Below, one piece after another: positions 1-10,018 of a stretch of DNA of 28,045 nt. The translations under genes and the position numbers were made by a program. The notes under the pieces are model-generated. The model was not told where the DNA came from. It ran no database searches and saw nothing but the letters and a program-made list of their open reading frames with translations. Origin of the DNA: Didymodactylos carnosus. Lineage: Eukaryota > Rotifera > Eurotatoria > Philodinida > Philodinidae. Where the stretch lies: positions 1 through 28,045 of the forward strand of contig CAJNOQ010001841.1 in the NCBI GenBank assembly GCA_905250885.1, given 5' to 3'. Position 1 is the stretch's first letter. Each line of letters opens with the position of its first letter.

Positions 1-110
1 AGAAAGTTAGCAAAGCTTTAAATTTGTAAATAAATGTAAATAAAACTGTGAAAATATTGTCTTTGTTAAAATTTATATGTTTATATGTATAAAAATGTGA
101 TGCCGGAAAA

Positions 111-179
111 TTTGGTGATCATTTGTATCTAAAAGCGTTTGGTGATCAAAAGTATCTTTTTTTGGTGATCAAAACAATT
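111..179. repeat. Short tandem repeat, three TTTGGTGATC units
   Basis: Three units starting TTTGGTGATC lie at 111, 138 and 161. The first two continue to a shared GTATC end; the third diverges after GATCAAAA. Spacing is 27 and 23 bases, so the array is imperfect. Each unit contains the palindrome TGATCA or a near version. No function is evident; it may be a piece of a minisatellite or of a mobile-element end. Confidence 0.7.
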
Positions 180-704
180 GACACCCATTATTCTTATCAT
201 CAAATACTTGAAAAGATCTTTCCCTCGAAAGAGGCTGTTGAGAACAAACATTAGGAATCTCACAAATAGAAAGATTAGCATCGACAGTAACACATAAAAG
301 GTTGTTTCCCTAGCCGTCAATTTTTCCCGTCAAAAATGGCCGCCGTTACAAGTATAAAAAAGGCAAGGAACAAATTTGATTGATCAATTTTTTGAAATCC
401 GGTTCGTGGAAAACTCTGTCAATCAAAACAGAGAAATCGTTCTGCAATCGAAAGGTAGACTACGTCTGTCGCTAGATCATATTCTTTTCTCATTGGTTTG
501 TACCCTTTGAGTGAGAAATATAACGACACTCGTTTTTTTTCTTTTTTCTTAAGAATTTCTATTTCATATATGTTATCGGGGAGCTGTTCAGATATCAGAT
601 GGTCAATAAAAACGAGTATACAAATATTTTTGTCTACTTTCTGTCTGTATATATTATATATAACATACAATTTATACGATAGACACGTCACGTGTCACAC
701 GTTA

Positions 705-888
705 TCAATAATTATTCATTTAAAATAAAATTGAGCTCGTAATGGCCTAAATGCACTTGGACTACACTTAGACTACATTAGTGCTTTAAACTTCTGTATT
801 TATTCAAATCACTAATGTAGTCTAAGTGTAGTCCAAGTGCATTTAGGCCATTAAAAGCTCAATTTTATTTTAAATGAATAATTATTGA
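705..888. mobile_element. 184-bp hairpin MITE-like element flanked by TTA
   Basis: Bases 705-783 and 810-888 are inverted copies of about 79 bases with only two mismatches by eye (near 736-738), separated by a 26-base AT-rich loop. The ends are TCAATAA and TTATTGA, and each side is flanked by a direct TTA (702-704 and 889-891). A 3-bp TTA/TAA duplication is the target-site signature of PIF/Harbinger transposons, so a non-autonomous Harbinger-type MITE is the best guess. There is no coding capacity; a short reading frame runs through it only by chance. Confidence 0.65.
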
Positions 889-891
889 TTA

Positions 892-2387
892 GAATTCTTT
901 TGCAATGTATTTAAGGGAAAATAAAACTGCCCCAAAAATTCGACGGAATCCGTAGCAACGACATTGCATGGCCGTTAGATCATTACATATGATACACTAC
1001 GTCTTGCATAGTGTAACTATTGGTTTTTATGGCGCCAATGAGAGCGTTGCTATAGGCCATAAGAATGAACTTCGCTATAAAGAGTCGAAAAAGTTCAAAC
1101 AAAAAATGGTTTAACCAAACTTTCATGATCAGCAGAGCATATAGCCTAGACTATATGGGTAAAAGGAAATCAAATAAAAACACGCGTCTCAGAAGTTGTT
1201 TTTTCTCATATGCTTCGAAAACGCTTCCTTCATAGCGAAAAATCAAAAATAATTAATAAAGTCACGTTTTCGAACAGCTCTACAATATATGTTAATGGTA
1301 ACCTTAACCAAGCCTGGTAGCGGCCGTTGTGAATTAAATACTAGTTTTTTCCAGAGATGCTGGCTATGCACCGCAACTGCTGATCATTTCTTCCTGTGAA
1401 ACCGAAGATGATCCCTAATCATTCACACACCATGCGATGTGCTTTTAAACGCTGTACGGGTTAATAGGAAACTTAACGAAACTTGGCAGCAGGTTTTGAT
1501 CTTAAATACTGCGCCGCTTAAACCTATCCTTGGTCCGAAAATTGGTTGCCACCTTTATTTTTGATTTTTCTTGTCGACGATAATAGCTGAAACAAATTTG
1601 AGCAAGTATTTGAACAGCTGGAAGAGTTTCCAATCTAAAGTGCTGTGCACAAGGGTTAAGTTTGCCATTAACATATATTGTAAAGCTTGCAGATGCATCG
1701 AATGGTGTATTGCACTAGGCTAAATACTGGATAGTTGCGGAGCAATTTTAATTTTATCGTAATACTGATAGTGTGACGGAGGTGTTTGTCTTGGAGTAGA
1801 TTCGGTTGAATACGTTCGTTCTGAACCGTTCCAAAGGATCGACATCATGGAATAAGATGACTTTTATGAATTCTGGATACATTGAAGCAATAAAATGTGG
1901 CGGGCCGATTTCAAGTCTTATGCGGGATAGTCCTTTTATAAAATGCGTGCTAAAATGTTACCACCCAATGCAAAAAACACTGGAGTTTGAAGTTCCAGTA
2001 TTATATTCGAAAACGCACAGTTCAAGAGAATTTTAATTTATGATTCAACACATAAAAAATTAGATGGAAGATTAGACAAAAACATTAATTGAAATGCTGT
2101 GTCATTGTGAAGCGATTTTAATCGATGGAACCGATTATATGACTTTCATATACGGTAACAAATATCCCGTACATCTCGTTAAAAGTAGCCGGTATGCCAT
2201 CGAACTTATGACAGTCAATTGTTTTTCAGTGCGAAGATCTCACAGCATACATTCGCTTACCATGAAAGAACAAATACTAAACGTAGTCAGGTAATTCATG
2301 TGAAAATAACATGTTCATATGAATTCATAAAGATTTACAAAATATAATCGAATATTCTACTGCTAATATCGGACCCAAGGATGAAAA
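892..2387. other. No recognised gene
   Basis: About 1.5 kb without a recognisable gene, RNA or long repeat. Two short plus-strand open frames lie at 1806-2036 (begins TTG) and 2094-2294 (begins ATG). They have fairly protein-like composition but match nothing I know and show no clear splice sites joining them. They could be remnants of one decayed gene or chance frames. Confidence 0.5.
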
Positions 2388-2585
2388 AATAAGCTAGTAG
2401 CGCCCGCTGCAGCTAGCTACACTAGCTTTATAATCCACTGCAACTAGGTATAATACAATATAAAAATATTGAAGCAGGTTAGCAGGTATGTTCCGCTGCA
2501 GTTAGCTGCACCCGCTAAACCTTACTCGTTTAGCTAGCGTCAGTCAATAGAGAAACGGGCGTTTCTTCAGTGCAGCTAGCTTATT
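2388..2585. repeat. CTGCAG/CTAGC-rich cluster with short inverted ends
   Basis: A local block with repeated GCTGCAGCTAGC-like words (near 2408, 2500 and 2572), locally richer in GC than its surroundings. It is bounded by AATAAGCTAG at 2388-2397 and its complement CTAGCTTATT at 2576-2585, with a further inverted pair CGCCCG (near 2402) and CGGGCG (near 2556). The layout suggests a small transposon remnant with imperfect terminal inverted repeats. No target-site duplication was seen. Confidence 0.45.
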
Positions 2586-3295
2586 TCTTGTGAAATTTTA
2601 TGCTTGGCAAGAAATAGAAAATGTCTGTCTGTCATGGCTGTATCCCATAGAAATGCAAGTAATAGTCCGCATAATTTGCTGCCTGCTTCTGAAAATACTG
2701 GTTGAACTCTTGTTTCTTTTCCTGTATTCTTATGCGAGGAGAAAAAGGAGAGACTTTTTTTTTCGTTCCCTTCTACAAGGTATTGAAATACTTTTCAGAT
2801 ATCCGTTAGCAAACGATTGATATATCACATGCATTTAGTCTACAGTTTCGTTCTCACTTTTTTCTATTTTTTCGTTATAAATGGAATTCGTATTTCTCCT
2901 TTTCTTAAAGAATAGTACAAAAAAGAAAAAATGTATAATGCATTTTTTTAGTCATTTTTACCTTCACTTTTTACTTTATGTTTACACAGAAGTACGACAT
3001 ACGAAATAAGTATATATAGAGAATACATTCTTCGAACTGTTTGTGAGTAAATGTTTGGTTCAAAGAACGGTAATAATGGAAAAGGAGAAAGAAGTACTGA
3101 TAGCTAACTGCATCATGAGTTGACAAGCACTTTTTAAAATATATAATTTTACATCTTCTGTTTATGGACGCAGTTTGCTCACGCTAAACACCAGTTTGTT
3201 TCTTTAAAATTATTTATCATAACCAAGAAATTCAACCTTGTGCATCAAAATTAACCTTTTATTTAGTTTAAGATTAGTCACAGTCAAAAGTAAAC
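2586..3295. other. Intergenic, upstream of the helical-protein gene
   Basis: AT-rich sequence with no recognised gene. A hydrophobic 76-codon open frame at 2590-2820 looks like chance. A TATATATAG word at 3011-3019 lies about 280 bases before the downstream ATG and could be a TATA box if the 5' leader is long. A TTTTATTTAG acceptor-like site near 3258-3267 precedes the ATG and could be a splice or trans-splice acceptor; neither is certain. Confidence 0.4.
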
Positions 3296-4594
3296 ATGTC
3301 GAAACAAAAGGGTACGATAGTCGAAGCTACGACGGGCATTCAAACAGCTGCAGTTCATACGGCTCTGAGCGATGATGTTCGAGTCAAATCTGTTGTCACA
3401 ACAGAAACATTCTCCACCGTTAACATGGAAAATTCGGCAAAAATCAATGAATTGATGAAAAAACTTGGTAAGTATGCTTTTTCAGAGCACTCGAGAAAAT
3501 TTTCATACTCAAAGTAAAGGTGTTTCATCTAGTCGTTGATACTTGTTTCATCGTGTGATGATGTACGTGTCTTACTTAGCTTTGCATCACTGTGAACTTA
3601 GTTTTGTTACATGAATTTTCGTTCTCACGCCAGAACCCGTGTGCATTTCTTGTACCTAAGTAATCTAGTTTCGAACAAATATAGTTTCTGTGGGATTAGT
3701 TTATACAAAACGAATGTTAGATATAGTTCAAACTCGGGAAGTCGTAATTAGCAGGCACTTTGTTTCAGAACTGACGAACTTAGAAAGATTTTGTAGACAT
3801 GTTTGCTCTACAAAATTGAGTGCCACAAAGAAACTCAATGAAACAAGCTCCTCTGTTGATAAAAGTATAGCTCTTCGGGGTTGGAGAAAGTTAAAATCAA
3901 AACGGAAGGGAGTGCAGAGCTTCGGAACGTTTATTTTTGTACAGAATGAGTTCAGTATAATTCGAGACTAACCTGCCTTTTAAAATCAGATGAGAAAACA
4001 ACGTTAACTGAGTGTGCTATTTTAAGGGCGCTGATTCTAGCATATGTCTTCTAACTGTACAATCATTTTAATATATATCATAAAATACTTATTTTTTATT
4101 AAGGTACTACTCATTCTCAAGTTGATGACTATTCAAAAAAGCGTACGGACGAAATAAGCGATGCTCTGCAAGCTTCTATCGCCAAAATCGTCGCCGAAAC
4201 CCAAACCAGCCAAGAAACGCTTCTTCTTGACGCAAACAAACGTAATGCAACGATCGAACATGAATACAAAGTCAAACTTCAACATTTCGTCGATCAGCTA
4301 GATCAGGAGAAAGCGGAGACACTAGCTCAACTCGAGAAAGAGCTTAGTATACAGCAAGAAGCTATTCTGGAGCAGGCACGAAAACGTATCGACGGTGTGA
4401 ATGAAGAGGCTAATCGAATGAAGATAAATGTGTTGAAGGAAGCTCAACAACAAGTCAATACTAATGTAGACACGATAACTGATCAGGTAGCACAGCTTGG
4501 TCGTGACGATGCTGCGCGACGACTTCAGTCGACGACGACAACAATCATTACCACCCAGGCGAAAGCTGCAGAAGGACAACGAAACGTTAAGTGA
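3296..4594 (+). CDS. Hydrophilic helical protein, CAHS-like in layout (two exons)
   Basis: Exon 1 is 3296-3467 and exon 2 is 4104-4594. The intron starts GTAAGT and ends TTATTAAG, splitting a Gly codon in phase 1. The product has 220 residues with no proline, cysteine or tryptophan. Residues 1-45 look disordered; about 46-200 are dense in Glu, Lys, Gln, Asp and Ala with Leu/Ile/Val at coiled-coil spacing; then a Ser/Thr run (about 199-207) and a basic tail. No signal peptide or membrane segment, so presumably cytosolic. Length, charge and the helix-plus-Ser/Thr end recall tardigrade CAHS desiccation proteins, but I see no diagnostic CAHS motif, so homology is unproven; LEA-like or cytoskeletal coiled coil are alternatives. 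Exon 2 is visibly richer in GC than the flanks, suggesting codon selection and strong expression. The first ATG of the open frame was chosen as start. Confidence 0.8.
3468..4103 (+). other. 636-base intron of the helical-protein gene
   Basis: Bounded by GTAAGT and TTTTTTATTAAG. It is much longer than the 55-70 base introns elsewhere in the window. An internal open frame at 3690-3971 has no recognisable domain and is treated as chance. Confidence 0.75.
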
Positions 4595-4774
4595 ATGACT
4601 GTGTGCACACTCAGACTATTATTATTTAATCGGGCTTTTACTATTCCACAATGAACCGAAACATTCATTGTAGACACTCACAATACGTCACGGAAGTCAA
4701 ATTTTATTTATTTTGATTTTCTATCTTCTGTTCTTTTGTCTAATCATTGTACTATATGACCGTTGGAAAACTTG

Positions 4775-4780
4775 AATAAA
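4775..4780 (+). terminator. Poly(A) signal of the helical-protein gene
   Basis: AATAAA about 180 bases after the TGA stop, followed by T-rich sequence. This is the first canonical signal downstream and gives a reasonable 3' UTR length. Confidence 0.55.
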
Positions 4781-4799
4781 ACGTTTTATTTTGAAGTTA

Positions 4800-5529
4800 T
4801 GTAAAATGGAAAAAATAACGTTAAGACCTAAGAATTTTTTACTACAGTCAGCTTTTCAACTAATATACTTTTAAAACCTGAAAAATTCATTAGTGTGTAT
4901 TACGAAGATGACGTTGGTTTAAAGGATAATACTTTCTACAATGATATTTATCAACGCAGACTGAAAAATTCTGTAGATAAAAAACATTGCTAGGGCTTGT
5001 CTATAATGTAATACTGCTACACAATTAGTTTTGATTTCTTCAATACTTCAAAGCTGAAAAAAAGAAAAATAACCACATAATACATAGTGAGCTTTGAATC
5101 AAAAAAATGTTTGTATTATTCGTCCAAAAATATAATGGTCCATGAGTATTCTTTGAATAACTTTTGATAGAAAGCAGCCAGAGGGCTCTAGTTTTTGCTG
5201 TATGAAAGAGGAGGCTGGGAGACATGTTTTCACAAGCAAAATGTTTTTCAGAAGAGTTTTCTGATACAGATTTTCTAGCAGATCTTTGGAAAACCAAGTC
5301 GTGTGCAAAAATTAACCAATAGGATTGTACTGCTTTTTTTAATAATTGCTGCTATCACTAAGATCTGTACAAATGACTGTTCCAGTCACACTCATGTATA
5401 AACCTTTTGATGCAACGTTTTCAACCTTCCTACATGTTATGACATAATTTCCGTTTAAAGAATATTTTACCACAGCAGTCAACTATAAGAAATTCGCTCG
5501 AGTGTCATATATTTTTAGGACTAGTTCAT
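4800..5529. other. No recognised gene
   Basis: AT-rich intergenic DNA. Overlapping minus-strand open frames at 5040-5308 lack any recognisable domain and look like chance. No repeat longer than a few tens of bases was noticed. Confidence 0.5.
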
Positions 5530-6230
5530 TCGGTTTTTTTTCATGGGGTGATAGTCCAATGTCTCCTTTACAAATGAGTTAAAGAAGACCTTGATTTCTG
5601 CGGTTCGGACGTTGTATTCCTACGAGCTGCACCTGGTCACTATTGGTAGTCTTGGGAACTGGTGGATCATAGATAATCGATCATGTTGAGTCTTGTGGCA
5701 ATATTTACTTTTAGAAAAAAATTTAAAAATCTGGCGAAAAGCGAGTTTTACGAAAATTTGAATTTTCAGGCTGTTTTTACCTAATATTAAAAAATTCACT
5801 ATTCACTCAAAAAACATCGGAACAAGTTCAAAACTTCAGGATATGGTTAATTTTGTTCGCCAGATGTGATTATAAGATTGACAAAGCATATTTTTCTTAA
5901 TGAATTTTCTAGAAACCCTTTCAGAAAACTTTAGAGTTTTGTAAAATCTCGTTTTGCATCTCCTATAAATACGACATAGAAGAGCCTAACGACTCCACAT
6001 TCTGAAGGTTTGAACTTGTTCCGATGCTTTTTGAGTGAATAGTGAATTTTTTAATATCGATTTAAGATCGAGTACCTATAATCCACCAGTTTCAAGGCTG
6101 CCAATAGTGATCGGGTGCAAGTCGCGGAGCTCATAGGACATATAACGCCCCAACCTCAGAAAATCAAGGTCTTCCTTGACTGCTGTTTGGAAGAGGAGAC
6201 CTTGGGCTACCAGCTCATCCACCGAACCAT
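5530..6230. repeat. Imperfect fold-back (inverted repeat), arms about 230 bases
   Basis: The left arm (5530-5700 plus 5783-5840) is the diverged inverse of the right arm (6002-6230); the left arm holds about 80 unpaired extra bases at 5701-5782. The innermost blocks, 5783-5840 and 6002-6057, match best (shared AACAAGTTCAAA). The central spacer is about 160 bases. Read on the minus strand, the right arm keeps a stop-free stretch of about 50 codons (about 6240 down to 6080) with protein-like composition, whereas the left copy is shifted and stopped. This suggests the arms derive from an older coding segment that was duplicated head to head. Confidence 0.7.
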
Positions 6231-6952
6231 AATATACGCATTAAACCACACTCACCATTGATGAACGAAAATCAGCGTATAGTATCACACGTATTTACGA
6301 GGAACGAGAATTGACGTAATATGTCAGTTGTATGTGACACTGGATGGATCGCTCACCATGAAGATGTCATTATGTTTCATGAATTATACCAATATATATG
6401 TGAATGTTGAATTACCTGTTGAGCTAGAAACGAGAAAAATATTCACAATCATATCAATATTCACAATATAATACATTCGAAACAGTTGATTGATGATGTA
6501 ATATCAATGGATGGCATTTAGCATATCCGCATTAATATCCGGATTCATTACTCAAAGAGAGTTCGAAGATTTTTGCAAGAGGCGGTCAAGATGTATGATG
6601 ATTATCTTACCAGTTCCTCCAGCGTCAAAAATAAATCTAGTATCGCTCGATTCATCTAGATTACTAGATTTTTACTCGATTGCAACTACTGGATAATCAT
6701 AGTAGAAATCTACTAATCGGGCGTTCTAGTTGCAGCTATCGATTTATCGCCCAATAATCGATCGATTTAACTATTGCTAGTTACACATGCAGACACATCT
6801 GGTTAAAAGCCCCTTTATTAACTGGAAATCTAGATGGCAACCAGTCGTGTATCACCGATTATAGACTAAATGTATCTAGATTTTTCCCATAGGTGATGTT
6901 TGCCTGGGTCAATCGCTACAATTGAGACCGAATTATTAAAGTTTTATTACAG
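6231..6952. other. No recognised gene; TAGAT/ATCGAT-rich block
   Basis: No gene recognised. From about 6635 to 6775 the words TAGAT, ATCGAT and TCGATT recur densely, with a small inverted pair near CGATTGCAACTA (about 6678) and TAGTTGCAGCTATCG (about 6728). A 61-codon open frame at 6511-6696 has no recognisable domain. The stretch may be the eroded upstream part of the hAT relic that follows. Confidence 0.4.
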
Positions 6953-7096
6953 ATTTGTGCTACAGAGTCAGTAACCACAGCTACCGGTGAACGAAGTTTT
7001 TCAACATTAAGAAGATTCAAGAATTATCTGAGATCAGCAATGACAGAAGATCGTTTGAATGGATTAGCAAAGTTATACATATATTTTAGATATTAA
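6953..7096 (+). pseudogene. hAT transposase relic, C-terminal dimerisation domain
   Basis: A 47-codon frame ending in TAA TAG translates to the conserved end of hAT-family transposases and their TTF-type/ZMYM1-like relatives: a T-A-T-x-E-R-S-F-S block, then L-R-R-F-K-N-Y-L-R-S, then M-T-E-D-R-L-N-G-L-A. In the family this segment mediates dimerisation next to the RNase H-like catalytic core. Nothing upstream encodes the BED zinc finger or the catalytic Asp/Asp/Glu region. The segment begins right after TTTTATTACAG, a plausible intron acceptor, so it may be the last exon of a formerly spliced transposase. Identity of the family is fairly sure; activity is excluded by truncation. Confidence 0.8.
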
Positions 7097-7483
7097 TAGT
7101 GAACAACTAATAGAAGGATTTTAAAAAAAAATGTCCTGTTCACTTCATTTTATAGTCTTACTTTTTTTTATTTGTATCAACACCGACACAACAGCTAAAC
7201 TTTCATATTCCAAAAAGAGCATAGCATGGGAAAATTTGAAATATCAGTCACTTTTCTCACCCTTCATGAAAAATTTCTAGAACCTTCACCGAAAAGAGGG
7301 CATTTTATCGTTCACAAATCACTCTCTGTCCCTAATAGACCATTTGTGTATCATGGCGTGTCAAAACAAAAACGGCAAATTTTACAGGAAAGCTGTTTAT
7401 TTCTTAATTTCATTCTCCCCGAATAAAGTAAAAAAACAACAATTGTTTTTATTGGTTGGGAATAGATCCCGTTAGAACAGAAC
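7097..7483. other. No recognised gene
   Basis: AT-rich sequence between the hAT relic and the TIR element. A 66-codon open frame at 7226-7426 has no recognisable domain and is probably the decayed 3' flank of the hAT copy or chance. Confidence 0.45.
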
Positions 7484-7485
7484 TA

Positions 7486-7821
7486 AAGCCATGGACATAT
7501 TAAAAGACCCCCCACATTAGAAGACCTCTCTGAAATAAATTATGTAAAAGACATATTAGAAGACCTCTTTTAATATTTCATCTATTAAAGTCAGTTTTTT
7601 TTTATTTTTCTGTATATGTATGTCTTAAGGTTGAATCAAGGAATTTTCTTCTGTTCTTTCTGCCGTCAAAATGAGTATGATAATAGTGATATTCACGAAA
7701 TTTATCATTATACGTCTACAAAAACATGACTTTTTAAAGGACATAATAGAAGACCCCTTTAAGAATTTGTAAGTAAAAAGACAGAATAGAAGACCTGGGT
7801 CTTTTAATACGTCCACGGCTT
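7486..7821. mobile_element. 336-bp TIR element with internal GACATATTAGAAGACC units
   Basis: The ends are inverted copies of about 25 bases starting AAGCCRTGGACRTATT at 7486 and inverted at 7797-7821, flanked by TA on each side (7484-7485 and 7822-7823), as expected of a Tc1/mariner-type MITE. Inside, the word GACATATTAGAAGACC and close variants occurs five times in one orientation, starting at 7494, about 7512, 7550, 7740 and 7780. The first unit is part of the left terminal repeat; the last runs into the right one. No coding sequence. TA is self-complementary and common, so the target duplication alone is weak evidence; the paired ends are the stronger sign. Confidence 0.65.
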
Positions 7822-7823
7822 TA

Positions 7824-8277
7824 ACCTTTTCAAACAAACCTGACACTCCTAACGCACTCAGCTAAAAAAACCCTGAAGACTCTCTAGGAGTCATTTCACG
7901 AGAAAAATGACAGAATGCCATAAGAGCATGCTCAATAACAATCTCATATAATTTCCTAACCGTTCTTGTCTTACAGAGTATACGTGAAAATCTATAAATC
8001 CAAAGTTTTAACCTTATCGAACCATAGGGTTTAGAGATACAGCAACCTTTTTCGAGAGTGCTTACGCATAAGACTCTGACGACGGAAAATTCAAAGAAAC
8101 AGCAAAAAATGTCATTACTCCGTTAACAAGAATGATGAGAGTGGGATTTTTTCAACGTATCTAGTCTGTGCTGTCCTTTATCCAATGACATATAGATTTC
8201 TTTTATCTCCAATCTTTAATTCAAAACTCAGGTTTCTGTAGAGTCTCATAGGTTCAACTTGTTGAATTCCGCTTTCT
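7824..8277. other. No recognised gene
   Basis: No recognised gene or repeat. Its 3' part abuts the retrotransposon fragment and may hold further unrecognisable element sequence; translation upstream of about 8270 meets a stop and no reverse transcriptase motif is seen. Confidence 0.4.
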
Positions 8278-9036
8278 ATATTAACAGCGAGCACTGAAGA
8301 AGACCTACAGAAAATGATTGATATAGTCTCAAGAGAAAGCATAAAGATGGGACTATCACTCAATGTCAAGAAATCGAGATGCATGAGTATTTCAAAGAAT
8401 AAAACCTCGCCGTCATGCAATGGAAATATAAATGGAGAGTCAATCAAACAAGTTGTTCGCTTCAATTATCTGGGATCTACCATAACATCAGATGCACGAT
8501 GTGATGAAGACATCAAAAAGAGAATTGCTCTCTCTAAACAAGCATTCCAAAAGATGAGTCCAATTCTGAAAAATAGAACCATATCGATCAGCACTAAGAC
8601 AAGAATCCTCAAATGTTACGTATGGTCGGTTCTCTTATATGGATCTGAATGTTGGACAATCGACAAAGAAATGGAAAAACGCTTGGAGGCTACTGAAATG
8701 TGGTTCCTAAGAAGGATGCTGAGTGTTTCTTGGACGGATAGAGAAAGCAATGAGTCAATATTAAGGAGAACGAAATGGAAAAGATGTTTGCTAAATACCA
8801 TTCGATATAGGCAACTGAAATTCCTTGGTCATATAATCCGTAAACGTTGCTTGGAACACCTGGTACTAAGCGGAAAAATCAATGGGAAAAAAGGCAAAGG
8901 CCGACCAAGAATCAAGTACCTCGAAAACACGAACATCTGGATTGAAAAACAAGGATATGCGAAAACAGACTCTCTTCACGCAGCACAAGACCGGAGAAAT
9001 TGGCGCATCATGTTAGCCAACGTCTGCAACAGATAA
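8278..9036 (+). pseudogene. Non-LTR retrotransposon reverse transcriptase, C-terminal fragment
   Basis: The open frame (ATG at 8314, in-frame similarity from about 8278, stop TAA 9034-9036) encodes the part of a LINE-type polyprotein that follows the catalytic Y-A-D-D box: the T-E-E-D-L-Q-K segment just after it, then F-N-Y-L-G-S-T-I, then the thumb-region signature L-L-Y-G-S-E-C-W-T and L-E-A-T-E-M-W-F-L-R-R-M-L, then the C-terminal G-H-I-I-R and G-R-P-R-I-K-Y blocks. The catalytic aspartates, fingers and endonuclease are absent, so this is a 5'-truncated dead copy, the usual product of incomplete target-primed reverse transcription. The frame has no internal stop over 240 codons, so insertion may be fairly recent. 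The clade was not determined. Confidence 0.9.
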
Positions 9037-9055
9037 GGCACTTAACTAACTAACC
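9037..9055 (+). repeat. Retrotransposon 3' tail with TAAC repeats
   Basis: Directly after the reverse transcriptase stop there is a very short leader followed by AACTAACTAAC. Many non-LTR elements end in such short tandem repeats instead of poly(A), so this probably marks the 3' end of the insertion. Confidence 0.55.
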
Positions 9056-9938
9056 TACAACGAATGCAGAGCAATTTTTCCTTGTCCATTCAACCATGAT
9101 CTATCTAAATCAAAACGTATGGGACTTCGAACGAGTCTCTGGAAAATCGATATAAGTTTTCTAGACAACTCTTGAACTTTCTGAAAAATTTTCTGAATTA
9201 CATAGCCGAAAGAGCATAAAATTCTCAACAAAATGATGCATAATTTATTGTTCTTCAACTTTACCGAAGTCGAAAATCGCCATATAGAAAATGGTGTTTC
9301 CAACTAAGGTCTTTCGACTTGGAAATTCAGTAGTCCATAATTCATTTAAGATTTCCCTTGAAAGAGTTTTATAGAAAATCGGTTTTCCAGAGATCCTATT
9401 GAAAATCCAAATTCAAGTTCGATAGTTATGTACAATTGTAGGTGAACGTGTGAATGTTAATGTATCGCATCCATGATTAGAAAAAAAAATTTTATTCTCT
9501 ACGTACGATATCAACATCCATCTTACATGCAGAATAATTCTGGTACATAAGAGTAAGCCACGACATAATATATGGTCGGACTAATTGTCATGCTTTAGAA
9601 TATTTTCTATCGACGTAACATTTGGGGGAAGTTTGTGATAAATCGCATACTCGGTTTTTTTAATATATACCTGACTCTGTATTAATTGTATGCGATCTAT
9701 AATTAGAAAAACCAATTCTACTTTTCCCTAATCGTTAAAAGCTGAATCAAGCGTTTTGTTCTCCTATATGCCCAAACAGTACGAGAAAACAGATAATAGA
9801 CTAATAGATTTATACTTTCTTCTCCTTTCGGAAAACTATATGCTGAATGACACAAAAATCCTACAATACATCCTCGAAAATCCTTTGATAAGTAAGAACA
9901 AGACCAAGAAACCAAATGTAACTCCACATCTATTATTA
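9056..9938. other. No recognised gene; weak direct repeat
   Basis: No gene recognised. Bases about 9458-9505 and 9681-9730 resemble each other weakly in direct orientation (shared GATTAGAAAA-like core after a TATCGCATC/TATGCGATC word). Open frames at 9055-9303 and 9718-9983 have no recognisable domain. Confidence 0.35.
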
Positions 9939-9944
9939 TTTATT
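9939..9944 (-). terminator. Poly(A) signal of the GH16 gene
   Basis: TTTATT on the plus strand, so AATAAA on the minus strand, about 75 bases beyond the GH16 stop codon. Position and orientation fit a cleavage signal. Confidence 0.5.
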
Positions 9945-10018
9945 CGAAAATTCATTTTAATATTAACATTCATTCATTACTAGTTTGTATACAAGTACAA
10001 AATTTATATTTTTCCCAT

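Noticed and set aside
1806..2294. Two plus-strand open frames (1806-2036 and 2094-2294) as a possible split gene
   Set aside because: The first begins with TTG, no convincing donor and acceptor join them, and neither product is recognisable.
3690..3971. 93-codon open frame inside the intron of the helical-protein gene
   Set aside because: The splice sites around it are strong, composition is unremarkable and no domain is seen.
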